Notes under the pieces: generated by a model
Databases searched by the model: none
What the model was told of the DNA's origin: nothing
Seen by the model: only the letters and a program-made list of their open reading frames with translations
Shown: positions 48,519 through 58,100 of the stretch, in pieces
How the letters are laid out: each line of letters opens with the position of its first letter
Position numbering within the stretch: the first letter of the stretch is position 1
Position numbers and translations under genes: made by a program
Assembly: GCA_963691655.1 (NCBI GenBank)
Contig: OY829327.1
Coordinates: 52,278,079 to 52,342,078 of the forward strand
Direction of reading: 5' to 3'
DNA: 64,000 bases
From: Toxonevra muliebris
Lineage: Eukaryota; Arthropoda; Insecta; Diptera; Pallopteridae

Positions 48519-48659
48519 ATGTTTCTTATCTATCTTTCTTTCTCTCTTCCTTTCTTTCTTTCTTTCTTGGGGCTTTGGTACAAAAGATCTTATAGGTCGC
48601 AGTGCCTGACTTTCGAGTCGTCCTTCCTTCAAATAATAATAATAATAACTACTATTTAT

Positions 48660-49661
48660 GAACTCGTGGACCTTTTTTGGTAAGCCTTCCATTAGAGATT
48701 TGATAGTTGTTTCAGACACCTTTTTGGAACAGTTTGCCCATTTCCTTTTAAAATCTTGGATATTTTGGGACACCTTTTTGGTGCTCTTTAAGTTTCTTTT
48801 CACAAGAGCTCAATATCTCTCCACTGGTCTTAGCTCCGGACAATTTGGAGGATTGGACTCTCTTGGTACAAAAACTATGTTATTACTTTGGTACCACTTC
48901 AGAGCTTTCTGCCGTAGTGACATGATGCCAAATCAGGCCAAAAATATGTGGACACATTGTACTCTCTTATGAAAGGAAGAAGTCTTTTTTTCAAACATTC
49001 TTTGATGTATATTTCGGTATTTATAGAGCCCACTGTAACAAATTGCTTGTTTCTTTTGCCGCAACTGTATATAGCTTGCCATACCAGAAATTTTTGAGGA
49101 AATTTTGTCTGCTTTTGGATTCTAAATTGTTCTTCGACATTTCCTCGAACATCAGCAACATAAAAATTTTGACCCGGAAGCTGCGTAAAATCTGCCAGTA
49201 CATACGTCGTTCATTATACAACACGAATATTTTTGTATGAAATTCGATTTTAATTTCCGAGCTCTACTTTTGGCGTCTAAATTTTTTGCAGCTTTCCTGT
49301 CTGGAACTTTTTGGTCTTTGTATGTTTTCAAACCTGCATTGGCTTAAACTTTTCGCACCATGTAGTCAGAGCACTGGGCTAACCGGGCAGCTTTTCTACC
49401 AGATGTGTTTGGAGATCTTTTCAATATGCTTTCTATTTTCTTGGCTTTCCCAATATCATGTGGTCCTTGTTTTCTTTCCGAACCAGGTTTCCTATCGATG
49501 GTCAAATTCGCCTGAAACAGTTTAATAACATTGGAAACAGTTTGACGACAGACCTTCAATCGTTTGGCCAATTTTTTGTAGGACCAATTTGGATTTTTTC
49601 GAAAATTTTTAATAATTTTAAGACGTACTTCTTTTTCTTCACTCATTTTGATCAAACTCAC
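48660..49661 (-). pseudogene. DD37E (ITmD37E-like) transposase relic
   Basis: Minus-strand transposase. The frame 49661-49344 starts at MSEEKEVRLK (first ATG or the one five codons on) and carries two helix-turn-helix units: SYKKLAKRLKVCRQTVSNVI and GRKAARLAQCSDYMVRKV. Middle frames are decayed, and the first catalytic Asp pair cannot be confirmed (YNERRMYW where DDE-like residues are expected). The C-terminal frame 48803 onward plus the preceding bases read KALKWYQSNNIVFVPRESNP, then PNCPELRPVERYWALVKRNL, and the C-terminal helix WANCSKKVSETTIKSLMEGL. PNCPxLRPIEKFWAxxK is the characteristic glutamate block of ITmD37E/DD37E transposases. The reading frame is interrupted at its extreme C-terminus by the SINE target duplication. 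Several stops; inactive. Confidence 0.8.
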
Positions 49662-49906
49662 AAGAAATCAACATGTTTGTCATTAAAAATAACAACTGAC
49701 ATATTTTTCAAAGATAACTAGATCAAAGAAATTTTTAAATTTTACACCCAAAAAAAATTATTAGATAAAACGAGTGTTAAAATTTTTTCAATCTCACTCC
49801 TTAATTTAATAAACTGAATTTTTGTTTTGTTTTCATTATAAAACATATTTTATTTCGAAAGTTTTTGCAAAAAGAAAAAAATGTGCTATATCACCCGGGC
49901 TTACCC

Positions 49907-51671
49907 TGCAAATTAAATGTTACGCAAAGAGCAACAATTGTCGCTTGAATGCCAGATGTGCATGTATGTATATATTCATCCATTTCTTGTTCGTTTTTCA
50001 TATTTACACACCAATATTGCCTATTCCGCATGTTTCATAATAAATTCAATTTTTGTGCCTTCGACTTCCTTTGTGGCTGATATTTATAGATGTGCATGTA
50101 TGTGTGTGAGTGTTGTTTTTAACAAATTTACACCTGAGTAAATATTTTTGAATTTTTCGCACTGCGTGACACAATTTTTGTACAAAAACTTTCTACCTCG
50201 CAACTGTAAGAAAAAACTTAAATTTTTTTCAACTATTTCATCGTAATTATATAATAAAAAATAATTGAGCAAAAATTTTACAGGAAAAATGTATAAATTT
50301 CATGTAAAGGATTTCATATAACAATTAATGTGTGAATAAAAATGAAAAATATTTTTGCATTATGATTATTGTTGCTTGTTATTTATATAGTGCTGTTGTA
50401 GCAAGTGTTTTTATTATTGTTTATTTAAATTATGTCCAGCGTAGCATATACCACAAGGCTGACAATGTTTATATACGCGAATGCATATATACCAGTGCAA
50501 CAACATTTGTTTTGTATATATTTTATTTTTTTCCTCAGCAACATAGTATAAATTTTTGTTTCCTTTTTTTCATTTTCACCATATTATTTGCAATTTGTAT
50601 GTTTATTATTTTTATGATTTTCCATTAATTTTTCCTTTTGCGCGCACAGTGTTGCCACCATTTCTTCCATTTTCGCTTCTGAACACATTGTGAAAATTAT
50701 TGCGTGTACGTGTGCATCAATGCGGATTCATTTGCAAACGCTGCCATTCGTTTGCATTGCGTTCTTTATAAGTTTATGTGTTGATGGTGTACGGGGCGAT
50801 GGAGGCATGGTGGGCAGATACAACGAATTTATGAAAATATTAATACAAAAATTGTTATCAATTTTTGTTTTTACTTTTGGTTTATTTTGTTTCTTTTTTT
50901 CTATTTTGCTGTTCATATTTTTTATTGAAGCGTATGCACGTTTTTTATAGATTTTTCCTGCTACTTTGTATTTTGTTAAAAATATAAAAATGCTAATAGC
51001 AAACAGAATGAGCTCTGATGTGGTTATGGAAAATCATTTAAAATAAGTAAATGGAAACTTTTCTTCTTTATTCGTTTTTGGGTCTAAACTTTTTATTTGG
51101 TGTTTAATAAAAGCGTGAAGTTTCGCCATTAATCAATTTTTAGTTTTTTGTATTTCGCATTCGCTGCCAAATTAATTGTGCTGATATCAATGGAATTCAA
51201 TGTGTGTGAATACAAAAAAAAAATTAAGCAAATATGTTTGAATGTGATTCCATGGGTCACGACCGACTTGAACATAGTCAGCTTTTGCTTATCTAACTTT
51301 CTAATTTGTATTCTAACGATATTTTATGGTATTTTCACTTAGTTCTATTAAAAAACTTCTATCAAAAATTTAAAATTAAAAAAATATAAACTTCAATAAA
51401 TCATAAAGCGAAACCTTCCTCAAATCCGTTGAGTTTATTCCACAATTCCAGAAATGAAGTTTGTTCCATTTGACTCAACTCAAATCAATTGAACCATTTG
51501 ATACATCGATTTGATGACTCATATAAAAATACCAACGAAACAATAGCCTAAGTATAAATATCTTTGCCAGTATTCAAGATCCTCTCGAATTTAAAAACCA
51601 CCTCCCCACATTACGTGTGTAAATGTGACCAAAAAAACAAAAAAAAAAAAAAAAAGATATGAAAGAATATA
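49907..51671. other. Host-like non-coding DNA
   Basis: No gene recognised. T-rich open frames at 50332-50628 and 50690-50950 give hydrophobic or Phe-rich translations without domain features, which is weak evidence against coding. A poly-A tract lies near 51629-51645. Confidence 0.5.
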
Positions 51672-51673
51672 TA

Positions 51674-52944
51674 TTGGGAGTATAAATGTATAAACTCGTA
51701 TTTTTTCGCAATTTGGACATTTATTGTGAAAAAGTGATTATAAATTTATTCTTTAAAGTATTGTCCATCGTTAGCCACAATCTTTTCCCATCTTTCTGGT
51801 AGCATACGGATTCCGCGTCGAAAGAACTCCTCATCTTTTGAGGCTATCAACGAATCGACCCATTTTTTGAGTTCTTCGAAAGAACGGAAGTGCTGTTCAG
51901 CCAGGCCATGTGTCATCGATCGGAACAAGTAGTAATCAGAAAGAGCAATGTCTGGAGAATACGGCGGGTGGGGTAGCACTTCCCATTTCAGCGTTTCCAA
52001 GTATGTTTTTACTTGCCTTGCAACATGCGGCCGAGCATTGTCGTGCTGAAGAATAACTTCGTCGTGTCTATTCTCATATTCTGGCCTCTTATCTTTTAAT
52101 GTTCGGCTCAAACGCATCAATTGTAGTCGGTAGCGGTCGGCAGTGATCGCTTAATTCGGTTTCAACAGCTCATAATACACGTCACCTTTCATATCCCACC
52201 AAATACACAGCATGAGCTTGGATCCATGGATGTTCGGCTTTGCCGTTGATGTTGATGCATGTCCGGGCGGTCCCCATGATTTTTTACGCTTTGGGTTATC
52301 GTAATGTATCCACTTTTCATCGCCAGTCACAATACGATGCAGAAAACCCTTTCTGTCGTTCAATCAGCAGTTCACATGTGAAAAATCGTCGTTCGACGTC
52401 TCTCGGCTTCAATTCGTACGGCACCCAATTTCCTTGCTTTTGAATCATTCCCAATACTTTTAATCGTTTAGAAATGGTTGATTGATCAACTCCTAAAGAT
52501 TCTGCAAGTTCTTGTTGCGTTTGACATGAATCTTCTTTGAGTAATGCCTTCAATTCTTCATCTTCGAACTTTTTCGGGCCGCCTGAACGTTCCCTGTCTT
52601 CAACATCAAAATCACCACTTTTGAAACGGGCATACCACACCTGACACATTCTAACGTCTATAGGACAGTCAGGATAAATTTCAGTGAGTAAACGATGTGC
52701 TTCAATTGCGTTTTTCTTTAAATGGAAGAAGCAAATTAAAACTTCCCGTTTTGTTGGCACGAAATTCGACATTTTCAGCTATAGTAAAACACTTTTGTAA
52801 AATTATGAAAATTATTTGACAGATCAATTCTTATAGTATTTTTGGCGCTCTTCGAGATAGAATAGCTGTCAATGTCAAAAAAATGGCGCCTATGATAGAT
52901 ATGAAGTTAGTCACAATTACGAGTTTATACATTCATACTCCCAA
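51674..52944 (-). mobile_element. Mauritiana-type mariner, copy 2
   Basis: Same family as copy 1. The left end starts TTGGGAGTATAAATGTATAA (51674), the inverse of the right end at 52925-52944 apart from one difference. TA flanks both sides (51672-51673 and 52945-52946). At 1271 bp it is 6 bp shorter than copy 1, mostly because of a 5-bp deletion in the transposase. Confidence 0.92.
51746..52772 (-). pseudogene. Mariner transposase, copy 2 (frameshift and stop)
   Basis: Same start as copy 1 (MSNFVPTKREVLICFFH at 52772), and it reads further without the early stop of copy 1, through GMIQKQGNWVPYELKP to about residue 145. A 5-bp deletion near 52349, compared with copy 1, then shifts the frame. 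The continuation at 52363-52151 holds [11 protein letters not shown] (first Asp) and ends at a TAA at 52151-52153. The frame 52120-51746 carries QHDNARPH (second Asp intact) and SPDIALSDYYLF (third Asp), spaced D,D34D, and ends KYFKE-like. The lesions are not those of copy 1, so the two copies decayed independently after insertion from an active source. Confidence 0.92.
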
Positions 52945-52960
52945 TACATACATGCACGTA

Positions 52961-53740
52961 TGACATTCGGCTCTATGACCCTATGGCCCCAAAATCAAAA
53001 GTAAAAAATAATCCGAAAAGTAGGGCCATTTTTCAAGAGGAAATATTACCTCAAAACATACAATTGAAATATGGCCCCAAACTAAAATGAGAAAAGGCCC
53101 CAATTTTATTTGAATGCTCCCAAAAATTTACGAAAAACATCAATAGCAAGTGAAGTGGCCTGCAATTTAAAGACAAAAGAGTAAAAATATTCATAAGGGA
53201 ATTAAGAACAAAAAACCAATTTTTTCCAGAAAACGAAAGTCGCGAGGCAAAGTTTATTTAGGAAAAAATCGCGCGATTTTCCTAAATAAACTTTGCCTCG
53301 CGACTTTTTTTTGTGAATAAAGTTTTTTTGTTCATTATTATCTTTATCATTTCTTCATTTTTGATTGACTTGGTAACATTTGTTGATAGACACTCTTCAA
53401 GGCACTGATTCACTGACATTGCTTGTTTATGAGTTTCATTCAAAAATTCTTTGTTTTCTTATATTTGAATTGCATTAAAATCAATAAATACTGTGGGGAC
53501 CGGACACAACGCCCATGGGCTTTGCGACCGCCGAGAAACTGCCTTCAATTCAAACTTTTGGGGCCTTTTTGCAAAATGAAAAATCACCCCAAGCAAAAAA
53601 AGGAAAAATAGCCCCAAAACAATTGGAACTATGGCCCCAAATTTTCGTGTTATTGTAAATAATAGATAATTTTGGGGTGATTTTTCACTTTTGATTTTGG
53701 GGCTATTTTTCCTGGGGCCATATTTCATAGAGCCATGACA
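52961..53740. mobile_element. Inverted-repeat element rich in GGCCCCAAA words, with a central palindrome
   Basis: TGACATTCGGCTCTATG (52961-52977) is followed by CTATGGCCCC and then AAAATCAAAAGTAAAAAAT. The right end in complement (from 53740) reads TGTCATGGCTCTATG, then ATATGGCCCC and CCCCAAAATCAAAAGTGAAA. The arms are therefore imperfect inverted repeats of about 60-70 bp. ATGGCCCCAAA-like words recur inside (near 53091, 53624 and 53632). The left end lies only 16 bp from the mariner. No coding sequence is recognised; the open frames 53423-53728 cross the arms. Confidence 0.65.
53236..53307. repeat. 72-nt near-perfect palindrome
   Basis: The left arm 53236-53266 and right arm 53277-53307 are perfectly complementary over 31 bp. 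The centre, AATCGCGCGA, is itself almost wholly self-complementary (AAAATCGCGCGATTTT when read into the arms), leaving only two unpaired A residues. It lies inside the 52961-53740 element. It could extrude as a cruciform or encode a long hairpin RNA. Confidence 0.9.
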
Positions 53741-55005
53741 GACCTAAAGCTAAACTGATCCTCAAACTCTATGCACTTAATGTAGGGTACAAAACCAAAA
53801 ACAATAAAACCGATGCGAAAAAATTTAAACAAGCAAAACATTTTTTTGGCCAATTTGATGGCTTGAAATATTTTTTTATATGTATCGTTCGCTTTCACAA
53901 AAAAATTTTAGACGCACACACACACATTTTTTGTTGTTATGCATGTATTGCCACACCCATTCCTTGCATTCATTGCATTCCAGCAACTTTTGTAATCAAT
54001 GCATTGCAATGTAACTCTGTGCACACAAACACATACCAAATATGCACACATCTGAATAAAAAACTAAAAAACGCTTTTGAATATTTTAAACGTTTCACAG
54101 TTTTTTGCTTTTTTGCTCGTTTGTTTTTTGCTTCAATCCCATGTATTTTCAATCCGTAAGCCTCGCTGTGAATTTATGTTATTCCGTTGTTGATAACAGT
54201 CATCAGCCATTATAAAAACTCAAAAAAGAAATTGCTACAACAGCAGCAGCAGCAGCAGCAAGCAACGGCAGCAACAGTTCAAAAAGATTTCCGAGCTCGT
54301 TGTTAATTGCGTAACATGGGAATTGCAATGCAATATGAATTGAAAACTTTTTCATAAATGCTTTATTTTATTATAAATATTTACTGTATTTTACATACAT
54401 AATTGAACTACGAACAGACGCAACAACTTTAAGTTTAAAAATAATTTTAATTAAAATATATGCATATGTGCTCCTATGGGGAGAGAGGCTCAAATCAATT
54501 CAATCAGTAAAAGAGATAATAAACAATTCAACTCAATCAGTAAAAGACATAATAAACAAATATTAAGGTTCCTGGGGAAGTATTTCCTCGATAGCTTGTC
54601 CGATGGCTTGGGAGTGAGTCCAAAGAATCTGCTAGGATACCTAAACTCGACGGGTGGGTTTAGTAAGAGCGCAACATTAATTCTAGTTCGATGAGGAAGT
54701 AGTTTCAAAACGGCGCTTGTGGCTCACAGTGGGTCTACTGTGGGTCCGCCATCTTAACCAACCAAACAACTATGGGCATACAGAATGTACAGAAAAAAAT
54801 AGGGGGAGGGGGGAGGGGTGAGGGCATAATAATAACAGAGCGGTAATCTTAAGCATATCAAAAAATAATAAAAAATTAGAAAACTCAAAACAATCATAAT
54901 TTTTCTCAAAAAAATTGCTCGATTAACTTATTTTATTGTCATATCGGAAGATCATGCAATTCTAGCCCGATATTAGCAAAACATCATTCATTAAAATCAC
55001 TAATT
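53741..55005. other. Non-coding DNA with a CAG run and a 33-bp tandem pair
   Basis: CAG repeats at 54241-54261. A 33-bp unit containing CAATCAGTAAAAGA and ATAATAAACAA is present twice (about 54495-54559). A G-rich tract lies at 54801-54824. No gene recognised; the frames at 54476-54708 only cross the tandem pair and unique DNA. Confidence 0.5.
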
Positions 55006-55009
55006 AAAA

Positions 55010-55120
55010 AAGGGCCCAGGGTCTTAGCCAGGATTTTTCGGGGGAGTTTATCATGGGGAGAAAATATCCACTATGAATTTTTATGAAACTGATGTTTAAA
55101 TGCAACAAATTAAAAACAAT
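55010..55120 (+). repeat. Second copy of the CAGGG...TAGCCAG element end
   Basis: The sequence starts CAGGGTCTTAGCCAG (about 55017) and runs through GGGGGAGTTT, GAGAAAATAT and TTTTTATGAAACTGATG. It aligns over about 110 bp with 1772-1880, showing that both are copies of one dispersed repeat. The far end of the element was not found. Confidence 0.65.
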
Positions 55121-58100
55121 CACTAGCAGATCAAAAAGGAGAAGGAGAGTTTTATTTGTTTATCCCTCTTTTTTTTTTAACAGCCGACTTTTGGTGAAAA
55201 AAAAAAAAAAAATTCAAAAACGTTTAATTCAGACGCCAAATTTGTTACCTACCTGACAAAACTTTTCTTCTTCTTTAATTTAAAATGATCTTTTTGCCAA
55301 TTTTTGCCATGAAAACTCCATAAAAAAAAAGGAACCGGAACCAACATGAATCAATATTTTCCCAACCACTTTATTGTAAACGCTCTTCAATAAAACTGTG
55401 CGACACATTTTTTTCGCGTAAGTTTTTAGTTCAGATTGTAAAAAGTTCTACTGAGTAATCCCGCATTCACAGCTTTTCTACTTGTAAAATTAAGAACTTT
55501 TTAATTAAACTGAGTTTAAAACTTAATAAAAAATTAGAAAAAATTGTCGGTTCAGAGTAATTTTTGAGGAATTCGACAACTCTGTTCACCGTCAAGACAG
55601 TTTTGTTTTAGCTTCAATTGGAATATTGGAATTATGAAACCTTGAATCAGATCCCTTTTACAAAGGCAGAACAGGAACGGGAATAGATTTTTTTAAGCTC
55701 CTGGAGAACGCTTCCCTAAACTAACAAATCTTTGTGAAAACGCGTATTCAACAATGAATTTCATAAAATTTAATTATAGGTCTTTACTGTCAGATACGTC
55801 ACCTGTACAGGCACTGCGTCTGGCAACAACGAATATTAATTCGTTCTAAATTATGACTGCTTTGAAATCACTTGGAGCGCCTTGATGTCACATTTAGTCG
55901 CTCTGTCTGTTGAGTGAATTATTTTTAAGGGAATTTATATCCTTTATGCAACTGTCAACACTCTTATTCTTATTCTTTATTTTTTAGCACTGAATTCGTA
56001 GAAGAATCACAATTTTACCCACTTTTTAAAGTCTTGGTCTCTTGTAATATTTTAACCTCGAAATGTTTAGATATTGCTGGCACAGTTAGTTCTATGCTGG
56101 AATTTTATCTCATTCGAAATTTGATGAAAATAAATATTCCAAAATGTGCTATAGGTTTATTTAAGTTAAAATTCTTGCGGACTCGTACTCTCAAGATAAT
56201 TTTCAAGTTACTTCTCGACCCATAAAAAAAAACTTCACTTCGTACTTTCTCTAAACCTCAAAAACTAGACCATTAGTTCTAGTATAGTGGCATCTAAAAT
56301 CGCCCTTAAATTTAAGCTCCATTTGGTGCCAATACCAACATATTCGTTTTAAAATCAAGAATTTCAATTAAATATTTCCTTATTTCTTCATAATTTTTCC
56401 TAATTCCAATACACCTTCCTTCTTCCCCAAAAAGGGAAAAATTCATTTTAGCTTAAAAAATTATTATATAATTCCTTAATTCACTTGAACGTCTTCATAA
56501 TTAGTAACCTTCTGCTTCATACTGTTACTGCTAATGTTACTAAGCTGTAATTGTTGTTTTTGTTGCTTTTCTTGTTGCCACCATTAAGGATGTCGCACAA
56601 AGACGACGTTTTCAGAGCAATTTTAATAATTATTATTTTCGTGATTCAAAATTTCGCAAAATGAAAAATGATTATACACACACACACACATACACACACA
56701 ATTCAAATACACGTAGATTGGCACTACTGTGTACATTTCGACTACTTTTAAAAGGACTATGCATCACTACTACTTTGACTACTATTAGCTGCTACTATAA
56801 TTTTACGGTAGCACGATTCAGCTACGACAATTTCGACTGCCACGTTTCTTTAAATACATTTCTTGTTTCGACATTCAACAACGTAATGAAGACAAAGTGC
56901 AAAAAAAAGCAACAAAATGTCACTTAATCCCTGAGAAGGAAATTTTTGTGTATAGAATTATGAAGCCAAATGTTACTGCTGCTGTTGTTTTCCTCTGCTG
57001 CCGCTGCTGCTGCTATTGCTAATGCCAATGTTGCTGCTGCCTGCCTGCCTGCCAAAGGAGTTCAACATTAAAATATTCAACAAGCGCACGAAAACAACAG
57101 CAAGAGCAACAAAAACATGAGCAACATTTGTTTAAATTAAAATTAAAAATGGCACAAAAAGCACTTTTATTTCTTTCTTTTCTTTGCATTCATTTTCATT
57201 ATTTCTCTATCACTCTCTCTCTCTCTCTCATTCTATTTCCAGCTTATCAGATTCACTTCACATGCCAGCCACATAGTTGAGGAGTTGAGTTGCCTGAGTG
57301 ACTGTTTGCCTGTACTCCACTCATACTCTTTCTTTTCTTCTCTACCTCCTTCTCTCTCTCTCTCTCTCGCTATCTTCCTGCTTCCGTTACTGAGTATATA
57401 AACAAATCTTTTTCTTCTACAACGGCACCTTGATCCTTTTGCCATGTACACACATATACATATACAAACATATGTATGCAAGTACAAATACATATTGAAG
57501 CATAGGCTTGTGAATGCCATCATCATAGTGAATTCATTTGTATTCGAGCGTTGTCCTGTTGAACATTCTTAATTAGGTTAAATCCACTCAAGCTCAATGC
57601 AAGATTCTTTCTGCTATCCTCCTCCCTTACTACCTTGCCCCCTACTCTCCTAACGTCAAAACAACACCACAGTGTTGCTTGGTATTGCTTCAATTTCAGC
57701 TTCTGCTTGTAATGATGACTAGTGTTTGTGTCAGTGTGTGTGTATTTGCGTATATATGAGAGTTTGGTGTGCTTTGCATACAATAATTTGCAAGAAAATG
57801 TCGACAAAGGCATATTTGCAATGTAAATCCTGTGAAATGAAACAATTACGAAAGTTTATGGAGTATAAAAAGAACAGAGTAATAGTATAAAACATGCACA
57901 GATTTTGTGAGAATGAGCTAAAGAGAGAGAGAGAGAGAGAGAAGGAAAGAGCGATGAAGAAGGGTAACCAGCTTTACAAAGCTAAAATGTAAGTGCAGTA
58001 GAATTTTTGATGTGGTGTCCAAAATAACAATTGTTACAGATTTAAAGTAAATATGCGTGAAATGTGTCCAAAAACTGAAAAGGAGGAGAAGGAGGGGCAG

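Larger units (their letters stand above)
48201..48645 (+). mobile_element. Dimeric tRNA-derived SINE with 13-bp target duplication
   Basis: Flanked by TAACTACTATTTA on both sides (48188-48200 and 48646-48658), so this is a recent retroposition into the DD37E element. It contains two separate tRNA-like heads (48204-48277 and 48448-48518), a linker of about 170 bp with GTTCGGAATCGGCGTTAAAC near 48412, a CTTT-rich tract (48527-48568) and an AAT-repeat tail (48631-48645). No open frame. The AAT tail suggests mobilisation by a LINE whose RNA ends in such repeats. Dimeric tRNA SINEs are known in Diptera (Twin in Culex pipiens); whether this belongs to a described family cannot be told from sequence alone. 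Confidence 0.88.
48057..49801 (-). mobile_element. DD37E-type Tc1/mariner element, inserted in the pogo element
   Basis: The left end AGGAGTGAGAT (about 48057-48067) continues GAAAAAAT-TTAACA. The complement of the right end (from 49801) reads AGGAGTGAGAT and then GAAAAAAT-TTAACA. The TIR is thus about 28 bp with two differences. TA flanks both sides (48055-48056 and 49802-49803). The minus strand encodes a transposase relic (48660-49661). The 445-bp SINE 48201-48645 is inserted near the 3' end of the transposase; without it the element would be about 1.29 kb, a normal size. Confidence 0.85.
45799..49906 (+). mobile_element. Pogo-like element containing two nested insertions
   Basis: The left end GGGTAAGCCCGGGTG (45799-45813) is matched in inverse by 49892-49906. 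The right terminus may begin one dinucleotide further out, as CAGGGTAAG. The element encodes a pogo/Tigger-type transposase on the plus strand (46288-47899). A DD37E element (48057-49801) containing a SINE occupies the 3' part. Without these nested insertions the element would be about 2.36 kb, a normal pogo size. A clean TA target duplication is not preserved (TA lies left of the left end; TG follows the right end). Confidence 0.82.

Noticed and set aside
48399..48683. Plus-strand frame of 94 residues
   Set aside because: It runs across the second tRNA-like head and the CTTT tract of the SINE; not a gene.
49043..49525. Plus-strand frames opposite the DD37E transposase
   Set aside because: They are shadows of the minus-strand transposase relic.
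50332..50950. Two hydrophobic frames resembling small membrane proteins
   Set aside because: AT-rich composition, no family resemblance and no flanking gene structure; most likely chance frames.
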